A DNA stretch of 64,000 nucleotides from an uncultured Oscillospiraceae bacterium (GTDB taxonomy: Bacteria > Bacillota > Clostridia > Oscillospirales > Oscillospiraceae). Below, piece after piece: positions 42,403 to 51,132 of the stretch. The DNA lies in assembly GCA_944385475.1 (NCBI GenBank), contig CALWXJ010000008.1:17217-81216 (forward strand), in the 5' to 3' direction. The notes beneath the pieces are model-generated. The model was not told where the DNA came from, made no database searches, and saw nothing but the letters and a program-made list of their open reading frames with translations. A program made the position numbers and the translations under genes. Position 1 is the stretch's first letter; each line of letters opens with the position of its first letter.

Positions 42403-43671
42403 ATGAAGACCCTTGCACTGATCGTATTCATCGCGGTGTACGCGCTGCTGCTGCTTTTGCCCAAATACCGGGCTGTGGTAGCCCTGGTCGCCGCGGCGCT
42501 GTTTGTGGCGGTGGGAATCGTGCCGTTTTCTGCCGTTGCCGCTGTGGTGGATTGGAACGTACTTTTGATGCTGGCAGGCACCATGGGCACTGTGGACCTT
42601 TTCATCCGCTCCAACATGCCCAACCGCCTTTCGGACTACTTAGTGCGGATGCTGCCCAATGTCAAATCGCTGATCATTGTGCTGGCGCTGTTTGCCGGCC
42701 TGGTTTCCGCATTTGTGGATAATGTGGCCACTGTGCTGATGTTGGCGCCGGTGGGTCTGGCGTTGGCACAGCGGCTGAATATTTCCCCTGTGGGACCCAT
42801 CTTGGCCATCGCGGTGTCCTCCAACCTCCAGGGCGCCGCCACGCTGGTGGGGGATACCACTTCCATTTTGCTGGGCGGCCACATGGGCCTGGATTTTATG
42901 GATTTCTTTATTTACGAGGGGGGCCCCAGCATGTTCTGGGTGGTGCAGGCCGGCGCCATCGCCACAGTACCGGTGATGCTCTTTTTGTTCCGCAAGGAAA
43001 AAGGAGAGCTTCACAGCACCCACCTCACGCCAGTAAGCGACTATCTGCCCACCTGTTTGCTGCTGGGCACGGTGGCCTCCTTGATCGCGGCCTCCTTTGT
43101 CCCCAATAAGCCCGCCGTCACCAACGGTGTTTTGTGCATGGCCTTTTTCCTGGTGGGTCTGGTGGCAGAGGTTGCCAGAGGCCATCACCGGGCTCTGGTG
43201 CGCCAGGTGGTGAAGAACATCGACTATGCCACGCTGCTGCTGCTGGCAGGACTGTTCGTGGTGATCGAGGGGATCGACCGGGCAGGGATCATTGCCGACA
43301 TCAGCGATATCATCGCCCATCTGGGGGGCGGGAACCTGTTTTTGACCTATACCATCATCGTGTGGTTTTCTGTGCTGGCCTCGGCCTTTATTGACAACAT
43401 CCCCTATACCGCCACCATGCTGCCGGTGGTGGGGGGCGTGGCTGCCTCTTTGGGCGTGGACCAGGCGGTGCTGTGCTTTGGCCTGCTTACAGGCGCTACC
43501 CTGGGAGGCAATTTGACGCCGGTGGGCGCTTCTGCCAATATCGCCGCCGGCGGCATCCTCCGCAAGGCCGGCTACGAAGTCACCACCGGCCAGTTTATGC
43601 GCATCGGCGTACCGTTTACCCTGACGGCCGTGACTGTGGGGTATATCTTGGTGTGGTTCTTCTATACCTGA
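42403..43671 (+). CDS. ArsB/NhaD (SLC13-type) permease under a Mn2+-type riboswitch
   Basis: 422-aa ion-transporter-superfamily permease with about 11 membrane helices. Two inverted repeats are suggested by FVDNVATVLMLAPV near residue 105 and FIDNIPYTATMLPVV near 330, and by ASNLQGAATLVGD-like and LGGNLTPVGASANI segments. Relatives move arsenite, Na+/H+ or dicarboxylates. Control by a yybP-ykoY leader suggests a role in metal export or homeostasis, which is inference. AGGAGG-type site before ATG. Confidence 0.88.
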   Translation: MKTLALIVFIAVYALLLLLPKYRAVVALVAAALFVAVGIVPFSAVAAVVDWNVLLMLAGTMGTVDLFIRSNMPNRLSDYLVRMLPNVKSLIIVLALFAGLVSAFVDNVATVLMLAPVGLALAQRLNISPVGPILAIAVSSNLQGAATLVGDTTSILLGGHMGLDFMDFFIYEGGPSMFWVVQAGAIATVPVMLFLFRKEKGELHSTHLTPVSDYLPTCLLLGTVASLIAASFVPNKPAVTNGVLCMAFFLVGLVAEVARGHHRALVRQVVKNIDYATLLLLAGLFVVIEGIDRAGIIADISDIIAHLGGGNLFLTYTIIVWFSVLASAFIDNIPYTATMLPVVGGVAASLGVDQAVLCFGLLTGATLGGNLTPVGASANIAAGGILRKAGYEVTTGQFMRIGVPFTLTAVTVGYILVWFFYT

Positions 43672-43685
43672 GAAAATGTGCCAAA

Positions 43686-43718
43686 GACCGGGAGCGGATA
43701 CCGCTCCCGGTCTTTTTA
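43686..43718 (+). terminator. Terminator of the permease gene
   Basis: GACCGGGAGCGG-ATA-CCGCTCCCGGTC followed by five T. Confidence 0.93.
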
Positions 43719-43740
43719 TAAAAATAATAGGAACATACAA

Positions 43741-43783
43741 AAAGACCGCCGGCATGGCTTTTGCCATGCCGGCGGAAAAGAAT
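43741..43783 (-). terminator. Terminator of the ylxM-ffh-rpsP-khpA operon
   Basis: On the minus strand CCGCCGGCATGGCA pairs with TGCCATGCCGGCGG, followed by TCTTTTTG. It ends the operon before rimM. Confidence 0.87.
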
Positions 43784-43811
43784 CTTCTGGCGGGGCGGGA
43801 TCCCCATCCAA

Positions 43812-44042
43812 TCAATCTACAATGTCGACGGAAACCTTAACGCCGGTGCGCTGGGCATAGGAGCGGATCACAGTTCGAATCTCCTTGGCGATGCGGCCCT
43901 GGCGGCCAATGACCTTGCCCATATCGTCGGGGGCGACGCGCAGTTCCAGCGTCAGCTCCTCTTCCCCAGGGATCTCTGTAACGGAGACAGCATCCGGGTC
44001 AGTGACAAGATTTCTGGCGATGTAGAGCAGCAAGTCTTTCAT
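43812..44042 (-). CDS. khpA: KH-domain RNA-binding protein KhpA (YlqC)
   Basis: 76 aa forming one KH domain with the GxxG loop GRQGRIAKEIR near residues 48-58. KhpA forms a dimer with KhpB and binds many RNAs, influencing division and cell size in Gram-positives. It starts 15 bp after rpsP, the usual order. Confidence 0.93.
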   Translation of the reverse strand: MKDLLLYIARNLVTDPDAVSVTEIPGEEELTLELRVAPDDMGKVIGRQGRIAKEIRTVIRSYAQRTGVKVSVDIVD

Positions 44043-44057
44043 ATGCTGCCCTCCGGA

Positions 44058-44297
44058 TCAGAGGACTTCGACTTTTTTCAGAAGTGCTCTGACGGTGTCG
44101 GTGGGCTGAGCGCCGGACTTGATCCAGTTTTGAGCGCGCTCTGTGTCGATCTTGATCTCAGCGGGGGAGACACAGGGGTTGTAAGTGCCGATTTCCTCAA
44201 TGAAGCGGCCGTCCCGGGGGAAGCGGGAATCCGCCACCACCACGCGGTAGAAAGGAGCCTTCTTCGCGCCCATCCGGCGCAGTCTGATCTTTACCAT
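44058..44297 (-). CDS. rpsP: 30S ribosomal protein S16
   Basis: 79-aa S16 with the canonical opening [25 protein letters not shown] (first 20 residues suffice for recognition) and the later [18 protein letters not shown]. Needed for 30S assembly. It sits between ffh and khpA, as in other Firmicutes, with a normal ribosome site (AGGTAAC) upstream. Confidence 0.97.
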   Translation of the reverse strand: MVKIRLRRMGAKKAPFYRVVVADSRFPRDGRFIEEIGTYNPCVSPAEIKIDTERAQNWIKSGAQPTDTVRALLKKVEVL

Positions 44298-44375
44298 AAT
44301 TTTGTTACCTCCAGAATTTTGTATAAGTTGAGTTCTATCTATAAATGCTTTGCACTTATATCCTATTAAAAGGGG

Positions 44376-45734
44376 TCAACGCCGCCGCTTCTTGCGGCCA
44401 AAGCCCCCCAGGCGGCCCCCCAGGCCGCCAAAGCCCCGGCCGCCGCGGCTCATCTGCTTGAACATCTGCTGCATGGCCTCAAACTGTTTGAGCAGACGGT
44501 TGACATCCACTACGCCAAGGCCGCAGCCGGCGGCGATCCGGCGTTTGCGGCTGGCCCCCAGGATCTGGGGGTTCTCCCGCTCCAGAGGGGTCATGGATAA
44601 GATGATGGCCTCTGTATGGGACAGGACCTTTTCGTCGATAGAGGTCCCCTGGAGCTGCTTGCCCAGCTGGCTGGGCATCATCCCCGCCAGTTGGCTCAAG
44701 TCCCCCATGCCCCGCAGCTGCTGAAGCTGATCGTAATAATCCTGCAGGGTAAAGCGATTTTTTCGCAGCTTCTCCTCCATTTTGGCGGCCTGCTTCTCGT
44801 CGTACGCCGCCTCGGCCTTTTCAATGAAGGAGAGCATATCTCCCATGCCCAGGATCCGGGATGCCATCCGGTCCGGGTGGAAGGGCTCGATCATATCCAG
44901 CTTTTCCCCGGTGCCCACGAATTTAATGGGCTTGCCGGTGGCTGCCCGGATGGAAAGGGCTGCGCCGCCCCGGGCGTCGCCGTCCAGTTTGGTAAGGATC
45001 ACTCCGTCGATCCCCAGGGAATCGTCAAACGCAGAGGCGGCGTTCACCGCGTCCTGGCCAGTCATGGCGTCCACCACCAGCAAGATCTCGTGAGGATGGA
45101 CGGCTTCCTTCATCCGCTTGAGCTCGTCCATCAGCGCCTCGTCCACATGGAGGCGGCCGGCGGTATCCAAGAACACCATATCGTTGCCGTAATCCCGGGC
45201 ATGGCGGATGGCGTTACGGGCGATCTCCACGGGGTCACCTTGTCCCTCCTCAAAAACCGGCAGGTCCAACTGCCCGCCCACCACTTTCAGCTGCTCGATG
45301 GCGGCGGGGCGGTAGACGTCACAGGCGGCCAGCAGGGGCCGCTTTTGCATCTGGCGGCGCAAAAGCCCTGCCAGCTTGGCAGTGGTGGTGGTTTTGCCGG
45401 CGCCCTGCAGACCCACCATCATCACAACGGTGGGACCGCTGCTGGCCATGGAGATCTTGGCATTGGCACCGCCCATAAGGGCTGTCAGCTCTTCATTGAC
45501 GATCTTGATGACCTGCTGGGCGGGGGTGAGGCTGTCCAGCACGTCTGAGCCGATGGCCCGCTCCGTGACTTTGGCCACAAAGTCCTTGACCACCTTGTAG
45601 CCCACGTCTGCTTCCAGGAGGGCCAGGCGCACTTCCCGCATGGCCTCCCGCACGTCATTTTCCGACAGGCGGCCCTTGCCCCGCAGACGCTTAAATGTGG
45701 CGCTTAGCTTTTCACTCAGTCCTTCAAATGCCAT
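44376..45734 (-). CDS. ffh: Signal recognition particle GTPase Ffh
   Basis: SRP54 homologue of 452 aa that targets nascent membrane proteins. N domain at about 1-85, G domain with GLQGAGKTTT near residue 107, DTAGR near 190 and TKLDG near 245, and a methionine-rich M domain from about 300 to the end. The tail is glycine and basic-rich (GRLGGFGRKKRRR). It begins 4 bp after ylxM, so the two are coupled. Confidence 0.97.
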   Translation of the reverse strand: MAFEGLSEKLSATFKRLRGKGRLSENDVREAMREVRLALLEADVGYKVVKDFVAKVTERAIGSDVLDSLTPAQQVIKIVNEELTALMGGANAKISMASSGPTVVMMVGLQGAGKTTTTAKLAGLLRRQMQKRPLLAACDVYRPAAIEQLKVVGGQLDLPVFEEGQGDPVEIARNAIRHARDYGNDMVFLDTAGRLHVDEALMDELKRMKEAVHPHEILLVVDAMTGQDAVNAASAFDDSLGIDGVILTKLDGDARGGAALSIRAATGKPIKFVGTGEKLDMIEPFHPDRMASRILGMGDMLSFIEKAEAAYDEKQAAKMEEKLRKNRFTLQDYYDQLQQLRGMGDLSQLAGMMPSQLGKQLQGTSIDEKVLSHTEAIILSMTPLERENPQILGASRKRRIAAGCGLGVVDVNRLLKQFEAMQQMFKQMSRGGRGFGGLGGRLGGFGRKKRRR

Positions 45735-45738
45735 GGTC

Positions 45739-46104
45739 TCATTCCTTTAGCACGGCCAGTTCGCCGCAGATGGTGTCAGTCAATTCGCTCAGGCGGGCAT
45801 CCTCATACTGGCGGTAATTCAGTGTGCGGATCTCGGCCACAGCGGCTTCAATGGCGTCTAAATGGGGACGCTGGGCCTCAAAGCGCTTGATGATGCCGGT
45901 CTTGTCCTCCACTTCCTGCATGGCGGCCTCCGCCCGGACGATCACATCCCGCACGCCCTGGCGGGAGATGCCTGCGTTTTCCGCAATCTCCGAAAGAGAG
46001 AGGTCCTCATTGTAATAGAGGTCAAAAAATTCCCGCTGGCGGGGGGTCAGCAGTTCTGCGTAAAAATCAAAGAGCATGGTCATGCGATACGTTTGGTTTT
46101 TCAC
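45739..46104 (-). CDS. ylxM: YlxM family SRP-associated HTH protein
   Basis: 121-aa helix-turn-helix protein. The core LTPRQREFFDLYYNEDLSLSEIAE and SRQGVRDVIVRAE is a sigma-region-4-like HTH. YlxM stimulates SRP function in Streptococcus and is almost always encoded before ffh. First gene of the operon with ffh, rpsP and khpA; a good promoter lies upstream. Confidence 0.92.
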   Translation of the reverse strand: MKNQTYRMTMLFDFYAELLTPRQREFFDLYYNEDLSLSEIAENAGISRQGVRDVIVRAEAAMQEVEDKTGIIKRFEAQRPHLDAIEAAVAEIRTLNYRQYEDARLSELTDTICGELAVLKE

Positions 46105-46149
46105 ATCATTACCCCCTCTGTAAAGTTATAAGCCTTTACAACGAAGAAT

Positions 46150-46178
46150 AGTTTACAGGAATTTTTGAGAAAAGTCAA
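46150..46178 (-). promoter_or_regulatory. Sigma-A promoter of ylxM-ffh-rpsP-khpA
   Basis: On the minus strand TTGACT (46173-46178) and TAAACT (46150-46155), spacer 17 bp, 46 bp before the ylxM start. Confidence 0.72.
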
Positions 46179-46265
46179 GGGAATTTTGGCTCCGGGGCAA
46201 AAAAATCCGCCGGACACGGCGGACATTCCAGCGGACTATATTGGGGGTGAGAGGGGGAGGGCAGA

Positions 46266-47225
46266 ATGATCTTTGACGGACACTCTGATCTTTTATGGGA
46301 TGTGACCCGGCGGGCAGAGGCGGGGGAAGACGGGGCGCTGCAAAAATGGGTCCGGGTCCTGCGCCGGGGCGGAGGAGAAGGCGTGGTGCTGGCTCTGTGG
46401 GCGCACCTGACCACCGCGGGCGCTTTTTGGGGAAAGGTGCCGGGAATGGGCCATCCCCGAAGACGGACGGAGCGGATGCTGCAGGTACTGGAGCGGGAAC
46501 TGTCATATACCCGGGATCTGCGGCTGGTGACGTCTGCTGCCCAGGCCGGGGAGGCCCGCAGGGCAGGGGCGGTATATGCCTTTTTGTCCGTGGAGGGGAT
46601 GGAGGCCATCAGCACGGAGGTCACCGGCGTGGACTGGTATGCCCGGCAGGGGGTGCGGATGGGGATGCTGACGTGGAACGAAGATAATCTGCTGGCCTCC
46701 GGCGCGGGGGGCGACCGCAGCCGGGGATTGACGGCGGCGGGGCGCCGGGTGATCCGCCGTATGGAGGAGGTGGGGATGATCGTGGATGTCTCTCACCTCA
46801 ACGACCGGGGGTTTTGGGATGTGATGGGGATGGCGGGAAGGCCGGTCATGGCCTCTCACTCCAACTGCAGGGCGCTGTGTGACGTGCCCCGGAACCTGAC
46901 AGATGACCAGCTCCGGGCCATTCGGGACAGCGGCGGCGTCGTGGGGCTGAACGCATACCACGGCTTTCTTCACGCCGATCCCACCCGGCGCACCGTGGAG
47001 ATGCTGGCCCTCCATGCCGCCCATATGGCAGAGGTCATGGGGGTGGAGCATGTGTCCTGCGGATTTGACTTTTGCGGCTTTTTCGGCCCGGGGGAGAAGG
47101 GGGGACAGGGAATTTCCGATGCCTCCCAGATGGAAAATCTCATGCTCTGCCTGGAGTCACTGGGCATGTCCCGCCGGGAGCGGGAGGCCATTGCCCGGGA
47201 AAACTTGCTGCGGGTGCTGGCTTAG
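46266..47225 (+). CDS. Membrane dipeptidase-family (M19) peptidase
   Basis: 319-aa zinc dipeptidase of the amidohydrolase fold. Metal ligands are visible: DGHSD at residues 3-7, Glu in SVEGMEA near 111, His in MASHSNCRAL near 197, and VSHLNDRGFWD near 176 follows the family pattern. Members cleave dipeptides, including some with D-residues. It is cytoplasmic here (no signal peptide). Its end overlaps the convergent pepT end by 4 bp. Confidence 0.93.
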   Translation: MIFDGHSDLLWDVTRRAEAGEDGALQKWVRVLRRGGGEGVVLALWAHLTTAGAFWGKVPGMGHPRRRTERMLQVLERELSYTRDLRLVTSAAQAGEARRAGAVYAFLSVEGMEAISTEVTGVDWYARQGVRMGMLTWNEDNLLASGAGGDRSRGLTAAGRRVIRRMEEVGMIVDVSHLNDRGFWDVMGMAGRPVMASHSNCRALCDVPRNLTDDQLRAIRDSGGVVGLNAYHGFLHADPTRRTVEMLALHAAHMAEVMGVEHVSCGFDFCGFFGPGEKGGQGISDASQMENLMLCLESLGMSRREREAIARENLLRVLA

Positions 47226-48427
47226 GCCCCTGCCAGATACACCAGAACGGAGACCATCTGCTCCATCGCCTGGACGGAGACGAATTCATGGGTGCTGTGG
47301 GCGTTTGCTCCCCCAGTGGAGAGGTTGGGGCAGGGCAGTCCCATATAGGAAAGGCGGGCCCCGTCCGTCCCGCCCCGGATAGGCAGGCTACGGGGCTCCA
47401 CCCCGATGGAGCGGTAGGCTGCCTCTGCCCGCCGCAGCAGCTGCGGATGGGCAAGGACCTTGTCCCGCATGTTGTAATAGCTGTCCTCTGTTTGCAGGCA
47501 GAACGTCCCCTCGCCCCAGACATAGTTGAGGTGGCGGCACACCTCCTGCAAAAAGGCCTTGCGGGCGGAAAATCCCCGGGCCTCATGGTCCCGGATCAAA
47601 AGACGCACTGTGGCGGCGGACTCCGTGGCCTCGATGCTCTGGACATGGTAAAATCCCTCCCGCCCCTGGGTGTGGGCGGGGGCCTGGGCAGGGGGAAGCT
47701 GGGATACAAAGGCGGTGGCCAGCAGCGCGGCGTTTTTCATCTGCCCCTTGGCAGAGCCCGGATGGGTGTTGTGGCCCTGGATGCGCACCACCGCGGAGGC
47801 GGCGTTGAAGTTGTCGTATTCGATCTCCCCCATGAGTCCTCCGTCCACAGTGTAGGCGGAGGAGGCGGCGAAGTACTCCAGGCGGAAGCGGTCCGCCCCC
47901 CGACCGATCTCCTCGTCCGGAGTGAAGCACACCGCCACCCGCCGGCGGGGGATGTGGGGGTTGGCGGAGAGCTGGGCGCAGGCAGTGATGATCTCGGCAA
48001 TGCCGGCCTTGTCGTCCCCGCCCAAAAGAGTGGTGCCGTCAGTGACAATGAGATCGTGCCCCAGGCACTGCTGCAAAAGAGGGTTCCGGGCCGCCTGCAG
48101 GATCTCGCCGCTCTCTAAGGGGATGTCTCCCCCGGTATAGTGGACAAGCTTGGGGCGGATGTCCCGCCCGCTCACCTCTGCCGCGGTATCCATATGAGCG
48201 ATAAAACCCACTGGCTCCAGCAGCTCACAGCCGGGGGAGGCGGGCAAAGTGGCATAGACATAGCCAAATTCGTCCTGCCGGACGTCTTCCATATGGATGC
48301 TGCGCAGCTCCTGAGCCAGGAACGCGCCAAATTCCAGCTGCCCCGGCGTGGAGGGAACGGAGTGGGAATCGGGATCGGAGGTGGTGGGAAAGGAGACATA
48401 GCGTAAAAACCGCTCCTGCACCGTCAT
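47222..48427 (-). CDS. pepT: Peptidase T (tripeptide aminopeptidase)
   Basis: M20B zinc peptidase of 401 aa that removes the N-terminal residue of tripeptides. Motifs are HMDTAAEVSG near residue 77, GGDDKAGIAEI near 140, the FTPDEEIGRGAD segment near 172, and HPGSAKGQMKNA near 220. The ATG at 48427 has AAGGAGGG upstream; the open frame continues far beyond but has no support. Cytosolic; works with the neighbouring dipeptidase in peptide turnover. Confidence 0.95.
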   Translation of the reverse strand: MTVQERFLRYVSFPTTSDPDSHSVPSTPGQLEFGAFLAQELRSIHMEDVRQDEFGYVYATLPASPGCELLEPVGFIAHMDTAAEVSGRDIRPKLVHYTGGDIPLESGEILQAARNPLLQQCLGHDLIVTDGTTLLGGDDKAGIAEIITACAQLSANPHIPRRRVAVCFTPDEEIGRGADRFRLEYFAASSAYTVDGGLMGEIEYDNFNAASAVVRIQGHNTHPGSAKGQMKNAALLATAFVSQLPPAQAPAHTQGREGFYHVQSIEATESAATVRLLIRDHEARGFSARKAFLQEVCRHLNYVWGEGTFCLQTEDSYYNMRDKVLAHPQLLRRAEAAYRSIGVEPRSLPIRGGTDGARLSYMGLPCPNLSTGGANAHSTHEFVSVQAMEQMVSVLVYLAGA

Positions 48428-48574
48428 AAAAAGCCCTCCTTCGGCACAAAGAATTTTTTTGAGTGTAACACGGCGGCCCCAATTGCGCAAGAGGAGAGAA
48501 AAGGTTTGAAATATGGGGCAGACTATACTATAATTGCTTTTGTATATCATTTTACAAAAAGAGGAGCTGAAACC

Positions 48575-49843
48575 TTGGAAATGACACGCACCCAGATTGC
48601 CCGGGGGGTCTATTTGACGTATCTGCCGGCCAGGAAATTCAAGACCAGCCTGCTGTCCGTCCAATTTGTGACGCCCCTGCGCAGGGAGACTGCCAGCGCC
48701 AACGCCCTTTTGGCCGCGGTTCTTCGCCGGGGCACGGTGAGCTGCCCGGATATGGCGGCGCTGTCCGCCCGGCTGGACCAGCTGTACGGCGCCACCATTG
48801 ACTATACCGTCCGCAAACGGGGAGAAAACCAGTGCGTGGGCTTTGTGGCAAGCTTCATCGATGATGCCTTTGCCCTGGGCGGAGAGCGGCTTTTGGAGCC
48901 TGTGACGGATCTGATGGGGGAGCTGGTGTGCAGCCCCGCCACCTATCACGGCCGCTTCCAGCCGGCGTATTTTGAAAGTGAAAAGACCAATCTCATCGAC
49001 GCTATCCGCGCCCAGGTCAACGATAAGCGGGAATATGCGGACAGCCGCCTGCTGCGCCTCATGTGCCAGGCAGAGCCCTATGCCATCCCCCGCCTGGGGG
49101 AGGAGGAAGACGCCCAGGCCCTGCAGTCCCGCAAACTGTATGCCCAATATCGGGAGCTTCTCTCCTCGGCCCACATCGAGGTAATTTTCAGCGGCAGCGC
49201 CCCCCAGGAGCGGGTGGAGCAGGCGCTGCAGGGGGCCTTTTCCACGCTCCCCCGGGAAGAGGTGTGCCCCATTCTGGGCACCCAGCCCCACGAAGGGCGG
49301 CAGGAGGCGCAGTCCGTCACAGAGGAGATGGACGTGACCCAAGGGAAGCTGGGCATGGGATTTACCTGCGGCAGCGACGATATGCCGGCTTTGCTGATGG
49401 GCAATACCCTCTTTGGCGGCAGCAGCAATTCCAAGCTCTTTATGAATGTGCGGGAGAAGCTGTCCCTTTGCTACTATGCCTCTTCCGCCTACCACCGCCA
49501 AAAGGGGATCATCACGGTGTCCTCCGGAGTGGAGTTCCGGGATCGGCCCCGGGCGCAGGAGGAGATCCTGGCGCAGCTGGAGGCTCTGCAGCAGGGGAAG
49601 ATCGAAGACTGGGAGATGGAGGGTGCCCGCAGCTGCCTGCTCAATGCCTATGCCTCCATGGGGGATTCCCAGGGCAAGATCGAAAACTTTTACCTCAGCC
49701 AGGCGGCCACCGGCCAGGAGGAGACGCCCCAGCAGCTTTCTGAGCAGGTGAGCCAGGTGACGCTGGAGCGAATCGTCCGCGCTATGGAGACGGTTCGGCT
49801 GGACACCGTGTATTTCCTGACGGGAAAGGAGAGGGCCCAGTGA
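48575..49843 (+). CDS. M16-family protein YmfF (YfmF) type, without the zinc motif
   Basis: 422 aa with the two-domain M16 fold but without an HxxEH motif, so probably inactive alone. It forms a pair with the next gene, which keeps the motif; such active/inactive pairs are known for M16B peptidases. Bacillus homologues are linked to EF-P modification. The start is taken as TTG 48575 because GAGGAG lies 8 bp upstream; ATG 48581 is possible. It overlaps the next gene by 4 bp. Confidence 0.85.
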   Translation: MEMTRTQIARGVYLTYLPARKFKTSLLSVQFVTPLRRETASANALLAAVLRRGTVSCPDMAALSARLDQLYGATIDYTVRKRGENQCVGFVASFIDDAFALGGERLLEPVTDLMGELVCSPATYHGRFQPAYFESEKTNLIDAIRAQVNDKREYADSRLLRLMCQAEPYAIPRLGEEEDAQALQSRKLYAQYRELLSSAHIEVIFSGSAPQERVEQALQGAFSTLPREEVCPILGTQPHEGRQEAQSVTEEMDVTQGKLGMGFTCGSDDMPALLMGNTLFGGSSNSKLFMNVREKLSLCYYASSAYHRQKGIITVSSGVEFRDRPRAQEEILAQLEALQQGKIEDWEMEGARSCLLNAYASMGDSQGKIENFYLSQAATGQEETPQQLSEQVSQVTLERIVRAMETVRLDTVYFLTGKERAQ

Positions 49844-51132
49844 AACAGACCTTTTATGAGCGCATCGGCGAGGCGGTATACCGGGAAAGATTGGAAAACG
49901 GCCTGGAGGTGTGCGTGGTGCCCAAGCCGGGCTACGCCAAGAAGTATGCCTTTTTTGCAACCCGCTACGGCGGGATGGATACCCGTTTTTGCCTCAACGG
50001 AACGTGGATGGATACTCCGGCGGGCATCGCCCACTATTTGGAGCACAAGATGTTTGACACCCGGGAGGGCAACGCCCTTCAGGAGTTGGCCAAAAACGGG
50101 GCGGAGCCCAATGCCTTCACCTCCAATGCCATGACGGGTTACTATTTTGACTCCACGGATCATTTTGAGGAAAATCTGAAGATTTTGCTCTCCTTTGTGT
50201 CCATTCCCTACTTCACAGACGAGAGCGTGGCCAAGGAGCAGGGCATCATCGCCCAGGAGATCCGCATGATCGAGGACAACCCCGACTGGCAGATCTATAC
50301 CCGGATGCTCAAGGCCCTTTACCACACCAGCACCGCCCGGACCTCCATCGCCGGCACGGTGGAGAGCATCTCCCACATCACGGCCCAGACCCTCTATGAC
50401 TGCCATAAAGCCTTTTATACCCCCTCCAACATGATCTTGACGGTGGTGGGAGAGGTGGATCCCATTCACGTGGTGGATCTGGCGCGGCGAGTGCTGCCCC
50501 GGGTGGGGGGAGGCGCCATTGCCCGGGACTATGGGCAGGAGCCGGAGGGCGTGGCCCAGAGAGAGACCGCCATGGAAATGGAAGTGGCATCGCCCCAGTT
50601 TTTGGTGGGATTCAAGTGCCGCAGCGTCCCGGACGGAGAGGACTATCTCCGGGCCGCGGTGGTGGGGGATCTGGCCTGCGACCTCCTCTTGGGGGAATCC
50701 AGCCCCCTCTATCACCGGCTGTATGACGCAGGGATGATCAACACCAGCTTCGGCGGGGCCTATGAGATGATGCCGGGCGTTGCCTATCTGTACGCCGGGG
50801 GCGACAGCAAGCAGGCCCCCGCTGTTTTGGAGGCCATCTGCCAGGAGTCCCGCCGGCTGCAGGAGCAGGGCGTGGACCAGGCGTTTTTCCAGCGGGCACG
50901 GCGGGCCGCCTTCGGGTCTAACCTGCGGGGGCTCAATTCCTTTGAAAATATCGCTGTGACGCTGACGGAGGGGTATTTCCACGGGTATGACCCCTTCCGC
51001 TTTCCACAGGTATTTGACAGCATCACCCCGGAGGACATCACGGATTTCCTGCGGGAAAATGTGACGCAGGAGCGCTCCGTTCTCTCTCAGATTTTGCCCC
51101 GGAGCGGAGAAAAGGGAGGAAACAAAGCGTGA
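49840..51132 (+). CDS. M16-family zinc protease YmfH (YfmH) type
   Basis: 430 aa. The inverted zinc motif HYLEH lies near residues 66-70 with the second-shell Glu in EQGIIAQEIRMIEDN near 140. It is the active partner of the preceding protein. GTG start overlapping the previous stop (GTGA). Its stop overlaps lgt by 4 bp, making a tightly coupled chain of three genes. Confidence 0.9.
   Translation: MKQTFYERIGEAVYRERLENGLEVCVVPKPGYAKKYAFFATRYGGMDTRFCLNGTWMDTPAGIAHYLEHKMFDTREGNALQELAKNGAEPNAFTSNAMTGYYFDSTDHFEENLKILLSFVSIPYFTDESVAKEQGIIAQEIRMIEDNPDWQIYTRMLKALYHTSTARTSIAGTVESISHITAQTLYDCHKAFYTPSNMILTVVGEVDPIHVVDLARRVLPRVGGGAIARDYGQEPEGVAQRETAMEMEVASPQFLVGFKCRSVPDGEDYLRAAVVGDLACDLLLGESSPLYHRLYDAGMINTSFGGAYEMMPGVAYLYAGGDSKQAPAVLEAICQESRRLQEQGVDQAFFQRARRAAFGSNLRGLNSFENIAVTLTEGYFHGYDPFRFPQVFDSITPEDITDFLRENVTQERSVLSQILPRSGEKGGNKA

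Noticed and set aside
48428-49960. Long upstream extension of pepT on the minus strand
   Set aside because: It runs antisense to the M16 gene; the family N-terminus and AAGGAGGG place the start at 48427.
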